Program-made: the position numbers and the translations under genes
Assembly: GCA_022432975.1 (NCBI GenBank)
Contig: CM039508.1
Coordinates: 29,453,008-29,517,007 of the forward strand
Source: Begonia masoniana
Lineage: Eukaryota; Streptophyta; Magnoliopsida; Cucurbitales; Begoniaceae
DNA length: 64,000 bases
Direction: 5' to 3'
Shown: positions 40,441 through 52,915 of the stretch, piece by piece
How the letters are laid out: each line of letters opens with the position of its first letter
Numbering within the stretch: position 1 is the stretch's first letter
Notes under the pieces: model-generated
What the model saw: only the letters and a program-made list of their open reading frames with translations
Told to the model about the DNA's origin: nothing
Database searches by the model: none

Positions 40441-42223
40441 TGTTCATGCATTATCAACGTTTTATGAACAATGATTATGAACAATGATTATGAACAATGA
40501 TTATGAACAATGATTATGAACAATGATTATGAACAATGATTATGAACAATGATTATGAACAATGATTATGAACAATGATTATGAACAATGATTATGAACA
40601 ATGATTATGAACAATGATTATGAACAATGATTATGAACAATGATTATGAACAATGATTATGAACAATGATTATGAACAATGATTATGAACAATGATTATG
40701 AACAATGATTATGAACAATGATTATGAACAATGATTATGAACAATGATTATGAACAATGATTATGAACAATGATTATGAACAATGATTATGAACAATGAT
40801 TATGAACAATGATTATGAACAATGATTATGAACAATGATTATGAACAATGATTATGAACAATGATTATGAACAATGATTATGAACAATGATTATGAACAA
40901 TGATTATGAACAATGATTATGAACAATGATTATGAACAATGATTATGAACAATGATTATGAACAATGATTATGAACAATGATTATGAACAATGATTATGA
41001 ACAATGATTATGAACAATGATTATGAACAATGATTATGAACAATGATTATGAACAATGATTATGAACAATGATTATGAACAATGATTATGAACAATGATT
41101 ATGAACAATGATTATGAACAATGATTATGAACAATGATTATGAACAATGATTATGAACAATGATTATGAACAATGATTATGAACAATGATTATGAACAAT
41201 GATTATGAACAATGATTATGAACAATGATTATGAACAATGATTATGAACAATGATTATGAACAATGATTATGAACAATGATTATGAACAATGATTATGAA
41301 CAATGATTATGAACAATGATTATGAACAATGATTATGAACAATGATTATGAACAATGATTATGAACAATGATTATGAACAATGATTATGAACAATGATTA
41401 TGAACAATGATTATGAACAATGATTATGAACAATGATTATGAACAATGATTATGAACAATGATTATGAACAATGATTATGAACAATGATTATGAACAATG
41501 ATTATGAACAATGATTATGAACAATGATTATGAACAATGATTATGAACAATGATTATGAACAATGATTATGAACAATGATTATGAACAATGATTATGAAC
41601 AATGATTATGAACAATGATTATGAACAATGATTATGAACAATGATTATGAACAATGATTATGAACAATGATTATGAACAATGATTATGAACAATGATTAT
41701 GAACAATGATTATGAACAATGATTATGAACAATGATTATGAACAATGATTATGAACAAGAAAAGACTTATGACCATGTATTTCTCTGAATTATGCATTCA
41801 TGCATTCATGTTATTGTTGCATTCCTTACTAAGCATTAGGCTTATAGTTGAACCTTATGATGTAGGTAAAGAGTTAATAGGTGAGGAATCCCAATTCCAA
41901 GAGAACGTTTAAAGCTGGTTGCTGGAGGATGCTCAGTGTGACAGTTCAAGGTTGGATAGGCGATTAAGCTCCCTGGTTATGCTCATAGTAAGTCATAAAA
42001 GTTTATGATGAACAGATGACTAAGTAGAACAGAATTTCTTATAACAACGAGATTCGGATTTGAATGGTTTGTTTTGTTGCTTAAGCCTTCCGCTATGCGT
42101 ATTTTGGATGAGTTTATGATCCTTACTCATTGAGGTTTATAGTTACTGAGTTAAGATTCAGGTGAGTTGTGGTATGTTCTATTGGATGAGGTTGTTTGAT
42201 GATTATGGTGTTTGCTGTCGTGT
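40441..42223. mobile_element. Foreign segment in 5S array, probable gypsy LTR
   Basis: This non-5S segment separates arrays B and C. It contains the 13-bp array and then about 465 bp of unique non-coding sequence, including CCTTACTCATTGAGG and GTTACTGAGTT, wording I associate with plant gypsy LTRs. No TG/CA ends or target duplication are evident. The bounding 5S spacer also lacks about 75 bp between AAATTTTCCA and GAAAAAAGG, so this is not a simple clean insertion. LTR identity is uncertain. Confidence 0.4.
40463..41758. repeat. 13-bp satellite, about 100 perfect copies
   Basis: The unit ATGATTATGAACA repeats for about 1296 bp with no visible substitution. It grows out of flanking sequence ending CGTTTTATGAACA and ends at TGAACAAGAAAAG. 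It has no coding content. Purity implies recent expansion or a consensus artefact. Confidence 0.93.
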
Positions 42224-42230
42224 GAAAAAA

Positions 42231-45200
42231 GGGGTGCAACACGAGGACTTCCCAAGTGGTCACCCAACTTAGTACTACTCTCGCCGAAGCACTTTTAACT
42301 TCGGAGTTCTGATGGGATCCGGTGCATTAGTGCTCGTATGGTCGCACCCAACAATCTTCGTCCGCCAATTCACCTTGTCCGATGCCCAGCGAGATCGCCT
42401 TCCACTCCGAATCGACCACGACACGCATGCAAAAGTGCCATTCTCGGGCCCCGAACGTCGCAATTTGCCCAAATTTTCAATAGTCAGCGCCGTTGGCCTG
42501 CCTCAGCTGTCCTGCGCCGATCTTCGTCGCCCCTGATATGGAAAAAGGTACTCGGTCGAAAAAAGGGGTGCAACACGAGGACTTCCCAAGTGGTCACCCA
42601 ACTTAGTACTACTCTCGCCGAAGCACTTTTAACTTCGGAGTTCTGATGGGATCCGGTGCATTAGTGCTCGTATGGTCGCACCCAACAATCTTCGTCCGCC
42701 AATTCACCTTGTCCGATGCCCAGCGAGATCGCCTTCCACTCCGAATCGACCGACGACACGCATGCAACAGTACCATTCTCGGGCCCCGAAACGTTGTAAT
42801 TTGCCAAATTTTCAATAGTCAGCGCCGTTGGCCTGCCTCAGCTGTCCTGCGCCGATCTTCGTCGCCCCTGATATGGATAAAGGTACTCGGTCGAAAAAAG
42901 GAGTGCAACACGAGGACTTCCTAAGTGGTCACCCAACTTAGTACTAATCTTGCCGAAGCACTTTTAACTTCGGAGTTCTGATAGTATCCGGTGCATTAGT
43001 GCTCGTATGGTCGCACCCAACAATCTTCGTCCTCCAATTCATTTTGGCCGATGCCCAGCGAGATCGCCTTCCACTCCGAATCGACCACGACACGCATGCA
43101 AAAGTGCCATTCTCGGGCCCCAAACATCGCAATTTGTGAAAATTTTCAATAGTCAGCGCCGTTGGCCTGCCTCAGCTGTCCTGCGCCGATCTTCGTTGCC
43201 CCTGATATGGAAAAAGGTACTCGGTCGAAAAAAGGAGTGCAACACGAGAACTTCCCAAGTGGTCGCCCAACTTAGTACTACTCTCGCCGAAGCACTTTTA
43301 ACTTAAGAGTTCTGATGGGATCGGTGCATTATTGGCTCGTATGGCGCACCCAACAATCTTCGTCGCCAATTCATTTGTCCGATGGCTAGCGAGATCGCCT
43401 TCCACTCCGAATCGACCACGACAGTATGCAAAAGTGCCATTCTCGGCCCCGAACGTCGCAATTGCCCAAATTTTCAATAGTCAGCGCCGTTGACCTGCCT
43501 CAGCTGTCCTGCGCCGATCTTCGTTGCCCCTGATATGGAAAAAGGTACTCGGTCGAAAAAAAGGCGGTTGCAACACGAAGGACTTACCAAGTGGTCACCA
43601 ACTTAGTACTACTCTCGCCGAAGCACTTTTAACTTCAGAGTCTTGATGGGATCCAATGCATTAGTGCTGGTATGGACGCACCCAAAAATCTTCGTCCGCC
43701 AATTAATTTTGTCCGTTGGCCAGCGAGATCGCCTTCCACGCCGAATCGACAACGATACGATTGCAAAAGTGCCATTCTCGGGCCCCAAACGTCACAATTT
43801 GCCCAAATTTTCAATAGTCAGCGCCGTTGGCCTGCCTCAGCTGTCCTGCGCCGATCTTCGTCGCCCCTGATATGGAAAAAGGTACTCGGTCGAAAAAAGG
43901 GGTGCAACACGAGCACTTCCCAAGTGGTCACCCAACTTAGTACTACTCTCGCCGAAGCACTTTTAACTTCGGAGTTCTGATGGGATCCGGTGCATTAGTG
44001 CTCGTATGGTCGCACCCAACAATCTTCGTCCGCCAATTCACCTTGTCCGATGCCCAGCGAGATCGCCTTCCACTCCGAATCGACCACGACACGCATGCAA
44101 AAGTGCCATTCTCGGGCCCCGAACGTCGCAATTTGCCCAAATTTTCAATAGTCAGCGCCGTTGGCCTGCCTCAGCTGTCCTGCGCCGATCTTCGTCGCCC
44201 CTGATATGGAAAAAGGTACTCGGTCGAAAAAAGGGGTGCAACACGAGGACTTCCCAAGTGGTCACCCAACTTAGTACTACTCTCGCCGAAGCACTTTTAA
44301 CTTCGGAGTTCTGATGGGATCCGGTGCATTAGTGCTCGTATGGTCGCACCCAACAATCTTCGTCGCCCCTGATATGGAAAAAGGTACTCGGTCGAAAAAA
44401 GGGGTGCAACACGAGGACTTCCCAAGTGGTCACCCAACTTAGTACTACTCTCGCCGAAGCACTTTTAACTTCGGAGTTCTGATGGGATCCGGTGCATTAG
44501 TGCTCGTATGGTCGCACCCAACAATCTTCGTCCGCCAATTCACCTTGTCCGATGCCCAGCGAGATCGCCTTCCACTCCGAATCGACCACGACACGCATGC
44601 AAAAGTGCCATTCTCGGGCCCCGAACGTCGCAATTTGCCCAAATTTTCAATAGTCAGCGCCGTTGGCCTGCCTCAGCTGTCCTGCGCCGATCTTCGTCGC
44701 CCCTGATATGGAAAAAGGTACTCGGTCGAAAAAAGGGGTGCAACACGAGGACTTCCCAAGTGGTCACCCAACTTAGTACTACTCTCGCCGAAGCACTTTT
44801 AACTTCGGAGTTCTGATGGGATCCGGTGCATTAGTGCTCGTATGGTCGCACCCAACAATCTTCGTCGCCCCTGATATGGAAAAAGGTACTCGGTCGAAAA
44901 AAGGGGTGCAACACGAGGACTTCCCAAGTGGTCACCCAACTTAGTACTACTCTCGCCGAAGCACTTTTAACTTCGGAGTTCTGATGGGATCCGGTGCATT
45001 AGTGCTCGTATGGTCGCACCCAACAATCTTCCTCCGCCAATTCATTTTGTCTGATGGCCAGCGACATCGCCTTCCACTCCGAATCGACCACGACACGCAT
45101 GCAAAAGTACCATTCTCGGGCCCCGAACGTTGTAATTTGCCAAAATTTTCAATAGTCAGCGCCGTTGGCCTGCCTCAGCTGTCCTGCGCCGATCTTCGTC

Positions 45201-47241
45201 GCCCCTGATATGGATAAAGGTACTCGGTCGAAAAAAGGAGTGCAACACGAGGACTTCCCAAGTGGTCACCCAACTTAGTACTACTCTCGCCGAAGCACTT
45301 TTAACTTCGGAGTTCTGATGGGATCCGGTGCATTAGTGCTCGTATGGTCGCACCCAACAATCTTCGTCCTCCAATTCATTTTGGCCGATGCCCAGCGAGA
45401 TCGCCTTCCACTCCGAATCGACCACGACACGCATGCAAAAGTGCCATTCTCGGGCCCCGAACGTCGCAATTTGCCCAAATTTTCAATAGTCAGCGCCGTT
45501 GGCCTGCCTCAGCTGTCCTGCGCCGATCTTCGTTGCCCCTGATATGGAAAAAGGTACTCGGTCGAAAAAAAAAGTGCAACACGAGGACTTCCCAAGTGGT
45601 CACCCAACTTAGTACTACTCTCGCCGAAGCACTTTTAACTTTGAAGTTCTGATGGGATCCGGTGCATTAGTGCTCGTATGGTCGCACCAACAATCTTCGT
45701 CGCCCCTGATATGGAAAAAGGTACTCGGTCGAAAAAAGGGGTGCAACACGAGGACTTCCCAAGTGGTCACCCAACTTAGTACTACTCTCGCCGAAGCACT
45801 TTTAACTTCGGAGTTCTGATGGGATCCGGTGCATTAGTGCTCGTATGGTCGCACCCAACAATCTTCGTCCGCCAATTCACCTTGTCCGATGCCCAGCGAG
45901 ATCGCCTTCCACTCCGAATCGACCACGACACGCATGCAAAAGTGCCATTCTCGGGCCCCGAACGTCGCAATTTGCCCAAATTTTCAATAGTCAGCGCCGT
46001 TGGCCTGCCTCAGCTGTCCTGCGCCGATCTTCGTCGCCCCTGATTTGGAAAAAAGTACTCGGTCGAAAAAAGGGGTGCAACACGAGGACTTCCCAAGTGG
46101 TCACCCAACTTAGTACTACTCTCGCCGAAGCACTTTTAACTTCGGAGTTCTGATGGGATCCGGTGCATTAGTGCTCGTATGGTCGCACCCAACAATCTTC
46201 GTCCGCCAATTCACCTTGTCCGATGCCCAGCGAGATCGCCTTCCACTCCCAATCGACCACGACACGCATGCAAAAGTGCCATTCTCGGGCCCCGAACATC
46301 GCAATTTGCTCAAATTTTACATAGTCAGCGCCGTTGGCCTGCCTCTGCTGTCCTGCGCCGATCTTCGTTGCCCTTGATATGGAAAAAGGTACTCGGTCAA
46401 AAAAAGGGGTGCAACACAAGGACTTACCAAGTGGTAACCCAACTTAGTACTACTCTCGCCGAAGCACTTTTAACTTCAGAGTCTTGATGGGATCCAATGC
46501 ATTAGTGCTGGTATGGACGCACCCAAAAATCTTCGTCGCCCCTGATATGGAAAAAAGTATTCGGTCGAAAAAAGGGGTGCAACACGAGGACTTCCCAAGT
46601 GGTCACCCAACTTAGTACTACTCTCGCCGAAGCACTTTTAACTTCGGAGTTCTGATGGGATCCGGTGCATTAGTGCTCGTATGGTCGCACCCAACAATCT
46701 TCGTCCGCCAATTCACTTTGTCCGATGCCCAGCGACATCCCCTTCCACTCCGAATCGATCACGACACGCATGCAAAAGTGCCATTCTCGGGCCCCGAACG
46801 TCGCAATTTGCCCAAATTTTCCATAGTCAGCGCCGTTGGCCTGCCTCAGCTGTCCTGCGCCGATCTTCGTTGCCCCTGATATGGAAAAAGGTACTCGGTC
46901 GAAAAAAGGGGTGCAACACGAGCACTTCCCAAGTGGTCACCCAACTTAGTACTACTCTCGCCGAAGCACTTTTAACTTCGGAGTTCTGATGGGATCCGGT
47001 GCATTAGTGCTCGTATGGTCGCACCCAACAGTCTTCGTCCGCCAATTCATTTTGTCCGATGGCCAGCGAGATCGCCTTCCACTCCCAATCGACCACGACA
47101 CGCATGCAAAAGTGCCATTCTCGCGTCCCGAACGTCGCAATTTGCCCAAATTTTCAATAGTCAGCGCCGTTGGCCTGCCTCAGCTGTCCTGCGCCGATCT
47201 TCGTCACCCCTGATATGGAAAAAGGTACTCGGTCGAAAAAG
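42231..47241 (-). rRNA. 5S genes, array C left sub-block (17 copies)
   Basis: Gene left ends: 42231, 42565, 42900, 43234, 43563, 43899, 44233, 44401, 44735, 44903, 45237, 45571, 45738, 46072, 46406, 46574, 46908. Four of the short 49-bp spacers lie here (after 44233, 44735, 45571, 46406). The copies at 42900, 43234 and 45237 end GGAGTGCAAC on the plus strand, and that at 45571 reads AAAGTGCAAC, weakening the terminal stem. Copy 43563 has an insertion (GGCGGTTGCAAC). Confidence 0.92.
43899..44902. repeat. 502-bp higher-order 5S dimer, two copies
   Basis: A composite unit of gene, long CACCTTGTCC spacer, gene and short 49-bp spacer occurs twice in a row (43899-44400 and 44401-44902). I see essentially one difference, GAGCACTTCC against GAGGACTTCC. 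The short unit has therefore been multiplied as part of a larger block. Confidence 0.8.
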
Positions 47242-50200
47242 GGGGTGCAACACGAGGACTTCCCAAGTGGTCACCCAACTTAGTACTACTCTCGCCGAAG
47301 AACTTTTAACTTCGGAGTTCTAATGGGATCCGGTGCATTAGTGCTCATATGGTCGCACCCAACAATCTTCGTCCGCCAATTCATTTTGTCCGATGCCCAG
47401 CGAGATCGCCTTCCACTCCGAATCGACCACGACACGCATGCAAAAGTGCCATTCTCGGGCCCCGAACGTCGCAATTTGCCCAAATTTTCCATAGTCAGCG
47501 CCGTTGGCCTGCCTCAGCTGTCCTGCGTCGATCTTCGTCGCCCCTGATATGGAAAAAGGTACTCGGTCGAAAAAAGGGGTGCAACACGAGGACTTCCAAG
47601 TGGTCACCCAACTTAGTAATACTCTTGCCGAAGCACTTTTAACTTCGGAGTTATGATGGGATCCGGTACATTAGTGCTAGTATGGACGCACGCAACAATC
47701 TTCGTCAGCCAATTCATTTTGTCCGATGGCCAGCGAGATCGCCTTCCACTCCGAATCGACCCGCCACGCATGCAAAAGTGCCATTCTCGGGCCCCGAACG
47801 TCGCAATCTTGCCCAAATTTTCAATAGTCAGCGCCGTTGGCCCTGCCCTCAGCTGTCCTGCGCCGATCTTCGCTTGCCCTGCTATGGAAAAAGTACTCGG
47901 TCAAAAAAAGGAGGTGCACCACGGACTTCCCAAGTGGTCACCCAACTTAGTACTACTTCTTCGACGAAGCACTTTTAATTCAGAGTTTTGATGGGATCGG
48001 TGCATTAGTGCTGTATGGTCGCACCCCAAAAATCTTCGTCCGCCAATTCATTTTGTCCGATGGCCAGAGAGATCGCCTTCCACTCCGAATCGACCACGCA
48101 TCGATGCCAAAATGCCATTCTCGGGCCCCGAAACGTCGCAATTTCGCCCAAATTTAATAGTCAGCGACGTGGCCCTGCCTCAGCTGTCTGCGCCGATCTT
48201 GTCTGCCCCTGATATGGAAAAAAGGTATTCGGTCATGAAAAAAGGGGTGCAACACGAGGACTTCCAAGTGGTCACCCAACTTAGTACTACTCTCGCGAAG
48301 CACTTTTAACTTCAGAGTTCTGATGGGATCCGGTGCATTAGTGCTCGTATGGTAGAACCCAACAGTCTTCTGCCTCCAATTCATTTTGTCCGATGCCCAG
48401 CGAGATCGCCTTCCACTCCGAATCGACCACGACACGCATGCAAAAGTGCCATTCTCGGGCCCCGAACGTCGCAATTTTCCCAAATTTTCAATAGTCAGCG
48501 CCGTTGGCCTGCCTCAGCTGTCCTGCGCCGATCTTCGTCGCCCCTGATATGAAAAAAAGAATTCGGTCGAAAAAAGGGGTTCAACACGAGGACTTCCCAA
48601 GTGGTCACCCAACTTAGTACTACTCTTGCCGAAGCACTTTTAACTTCGTAGTTCTGATGGGATCCGGTGCATTAGTGCTCGTATGGTCGCACCCAACAGT
48701 CTTCGTCCTCCAATTCATTTTGTCCGATGGCCAGCGAGATCGCCTTCCACTCCCAATCGACCACGACACGCATGCAAAAGTGCCATTCTCGGGGCCCGAA
48801 CGTCGCAATTTGCCCAAATTTTCAATAGTCAGCGCCGTTGGCCTGCCTCAGCTGTCCTGCGCCGATCTTCGTCGCCCCTGATATGGAAAAAAGTACTCGG
48901 TCGAAAAAAGGGGTGCAACACGAGGACTTCCCAAGTGGTCACCCAACTTAGTACTACTCTCGCCGAAGCACTTTTAACTTCGGAGTTCTGATGGGATCCG
49001 GTGCATTAGTGCTCGTATGGTCGCACCCAACAGTCTTCGTCCTCCAATTCATTTTGTCCGATGCCCAGCGAGATCGCCTTCTACTCCAAATCGACCACGA
49101 CACGCATGCAAAAGTGCCATTCTCGGGCCCCGAACGTCGGAATTTGCCCAAATTTTCAATAGTCAGCGCCGTTGGCCTGCCTCAGCTGTCCTGCGCCGAT
49201 CTTCGTCGCCCCTGATATGGAAAAAAGTACTCGGTCGAAAAAAGGGGTGCAACACGAGGATCTTCCCAAGTGGTCACCCAACTTAGTACTCCTCTCGCCG
49301 ACGCCCTTTTAACTTCGGTGTTCTGATGGGATCCGGTGCAGTCCTTAGTGCTCGTATGGTCGCACACCCAACAATCTTCGTCCGCCAATTCACTTTGTCC
49401 GATGCCCAGCGAGATCGCCTTCACCTCCGAATCGACCCCGACACGCATGCAAAAGTGCCATTCTCGGGCCCCGAACGTCGCATTTGCCCAAATTTTCAAT
49501 AGTCAGCGCCGTGGCTGCCTCAGTGTCCTCTGTGCCGATCTTGTCGCCCCTGATATGGAAAAAAGTACCTCGGTCGAAAAAAGGGGGCACCACGAGGACT
49601 TCCCAAGTGGTCACCCAACTAGTACTACTCTCGCCGAAGCACTTTTAACTTCAGGAGTTCTGATGGGATCCGGTGCATTAGTGCTCGTATGTTACGAACC
49701 CAACACTCTCTGTCCGCCAATTCATTTGTCGATGCCCAGGACGATCGCCTTCTACTCCAAATCGACCACGACACGCATGCAAAAGTGCCATTCTCGGGCC
49801 CCGAACGTCGCAATTTGCCCAAATTTTCAATAGTCAGCGCCGTTGGCCTGCCTCAGCTGTCCTGCGCCGATCTTCGTCGCCCCTGATTTGGAAAAAAGTA
49901 CTCGGTCGAAAAAAGGGGTGCAACACGAGGACTTCCCAAGTGGTCACCAACTTAGTACTACTCTCGCCGAAGCACTTTTAACTTCGGAGTTCTGATGGGA
50001 TCCGGTGCATTAGTGCTCGTATGGTCGCACCCAACAATCTTCGTCCTCCAATTCATTTTGTCCGATGCCCAGCGAGATCCCCTTCCACTCCGAATCGACC
50101 ACGACACGCATGCAAAAGTGCCATTCTCGGGCCCCGAACGTCGCAATTTGCCCAAATTTTCGACAGTCAGCGCCGTTGGCCTGCCTCAGCTGTCCTGCGC

Positions 50201-52083
50201 CGATCTTCGTTGCCCCTGATATGGAAAAAGGTACTCGGTCGAAAAAAGGGGTGCAACACGAGGACTTCCCAAGTGGTCACCCAACTTAGTACTACTCTCG
50301 CCGAAGCACTTTTAACTTCGGAGTTTTGATGGGATCCGGTGCATTAGTGCTCGTATGGTCGCACCCAACAATCTTCGTCGCCCCTGATATGGAAAAAAGT
50401 ACTCGGTCGAAAAAAGGGGTGCAACACGAGGACTTCCCAAGTGGTCACCCAACTTAGTACTACTCTCGCCGAAGCACTTTTAACTTCGGAGTTCTGATGG
50501 GATCCGGTGCATTAGTGCTCGTATGGTCGCACCCAACAATCTTCGTCCGCCAATTCACTTTGTCCGATGCCCAGCGACATCCCCTTCCACTCCGAATCGA
50601 CCGCGACACGCATGCAAAAGTGCCATTCTCGGGCCCCGAACGTCGCAATTTGCCCAAATTTTCCATAGTCAGCGCCGTTGGCCTTCCTCAGCTGTCCTGC
50701 GTCGATCTTCGTCGCCCCTGATATGGAAAAAGGTACTCGGTCGAAAAAAGGGGTGCAACACGAGGACTTCCCAAGTGGTCACCCAACTTAGTACTACTCT
50801 CGCCGAAGCACTTTTAACTTCGGAGTTCTGATGGGATCCGGTGCATTAGTGCTCGTATGGTCGCACCCAACAATCTTCGTCCGCCAATTCACCTTGTCCG
50901 ATGCCCAGCGAGATCGCCTTCCACTCCGAATCGACCACGACACGCATGCAAAAGTGCCATTCTCGGGCCCCGAACGTCGCAATTTGCCCAAATTTTCAAT
51001 AGTTAGCGCCGTTGGCCTGCCTCAGCTGTCCTGCGCCGATCTTCGTCGCCCCTGATATGGAAAAAGGTACTCGGTCGAAAAAAGGGGTGCAACACGAGGA
51101 CTTCCCAAGTGGTCACCCAACTTAGTACTACTCTCGCCGAAGCACTTTTAACTTCGGAGTTCTTATGGGATCCGGTGCATTAGTGCTCGTATGGTCGCAC
51201 CCAACAATCTTCGTCCGCCAATTCACCTTGTCCGATGCCCAGCGAGATCGCCTTCCACTCCGAATCGACCACGACACGCATGCAAAAGTGCCATTCTCGG
51301 GCCCCGAACGTCGCAATTTGCCCAAATTTTCAATAGTCAGCGCCGTTGGCCTGCCTCAGCTGTCCTGCGCCGATCTTCGTCGCCCCTGATTTGGAAAAAA
51401 GTACTCGGTCGAAAAAAGGGGTGCAACACGAGGACTTCCCAAGTGGTCACCAACTTAGTACTACTCTCGCCGAAGCACTTTTAACTTCGGAGTTCTGATG
51501 GGATCCGGTGCATTAGTGCTCGTATGGTCGCACCCAACAATCTTCGTCCGCCAATTCACCTTGTCCGATGCCCAGCGAGATCGCCTTCCACTCCGAATCG
51601 ACCACGACACGCATGCAAAAGTGCCATTCTCGGGCCCCGAACGTCGCAATTTGCCCAAATTTTCAATAGTCAGCGCCGTTGGCCTGCCTCAGCTGTCCTG
51701 CGCCGATCTTCGTCGCCCCTGATATGGAAAAAAGTACTCGATGGAAAAAAGGGGTGCAACACGAGGGCTTCCCAAGTGGTCAGCCAACTTAAAACTACTC
51801 TCGCCGAAGCACTTTTAACTTCGGAGTTCTGATTGGATCCGGTGCATTAGTGCTCGTATGGTCGCACCCAACAATCTTCGTCCTCCAATTCATTTTGTCC
51901 GATGCCCAGCGAGATCACCTTCCACTCCGAATCGACCACGACACGCATGCAAAAGTGCCATTCTCGGGCCCGAACGTCGCAATTTGCCCAAATTTTCAAT
52001 AGTCAGCGCCGTTGGCCTGCCTCAGCTGTTCTGCGCCAATCTTCAACGCCCCGGATATGGAAAAAGGTACTCGGTCGAAAAAA
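47242..52083 (-). rRNA. 5S genes, array C middle sub-block (15 copies)
   Basis: Gene left ends: 47242, 47576, 47910, 48244, 48576, 48910, 49244, 49583, 49915, 50248, 50416, 50750, 51084, 51418, 51751. The copies at 47910, 48244, 49244 and 49583 are rich in one-base insertions and losses within gene and spacer, while their neighbours are clean. One short spacer follows 50248. Copies 48244 and 49583 are also altered at the RNA start (GGTAGAACCC; GTTACGAACCC). Confidence 0.88.
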
Positions 52084-52535
52084 GAGGTGCAACACGACGA
52101 CTTCCCAAGTGGTCACCCAACTTAATACTACTCTCGCCGAAGCAATTTTAACTTCGGAGTTCTTATGGGATCCGGTGCATTAGTACTCGTATGGTCGCAC
52201 CCAACAATCTTCGTCCTCCAATTCATTTTGGCAGATAGCAAGCGAGATTGCCTTCCACTCCGAATCGACCCCGACACGCATGTAAAAGTGCGATTCTCGG
52301 GCCCAAACGTCCCAATTTGCCCAAATTTTCAATAGTCAGCGTCGTTGGCCTGCCTCAGCTATCCTGCGCCGATCTTCGTCGCCCCTGATATGGAAAAAAG
52401 TACTCGGTCGAAAAAAGGGGTGCAACACGAGGACTTCCCAAGTGGTCACCCAACTTAGAACTACTCTCGCCGAAGCACTTTTAACTTCGGAGTTCTGATA
52501 GGATCCGGTGCATTAGTGCTCGTATGGTCGCACCC

Positions 52536-52915
52536 AACAATCTTCGTCCGCCAATTCATTTTGTCCAATGATCAGCGAGATCGCCTTCCACTCCGAATCG
52601 ATCACGACACGCATGCAAAAGTGCCATTGTCGGGCACCGAACGTCGCAATTTGCCCAAATTTTCAATAGTCAGCGCCGTTGGCCTGCCTCAGCTGTCCTG
52701 CGCCGATCTTCGTCCGCCAATTCATTTTGTCCAATGATCAGCGAGATCGCCTTCCACTCCGAATCGACCGCGACACGCATGCAAAAGTGCCATTCTCGGG
52801 CCCGAACGTCGCAATTTGCCCAAATTTTCCATAGTCAGCGCCGTTGGCCTTCCTCAGCTGTCCTGCGCCGATCTTCGTCGCCCCTGATATGGAAAAAAGT
52901 ACTCGGTCGAAAAAA
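52536..52915. repeat. Double spacer without a 5S gene
   Basis: Between the genes at 52417 and 52916 the distance is 499 bp. The spacer reaches GCCGATCTTCGTC near 52705-52715 and then restarts with CGCCAATTCATTTTG as if it followed a gene. The 5S gene that should lie between is absent. This is the reciprocal of the short-unit deletion, using the same ATCTTCGTC repeat: 499 plus 168 equals two ordinary units. Confidence 0.88.
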
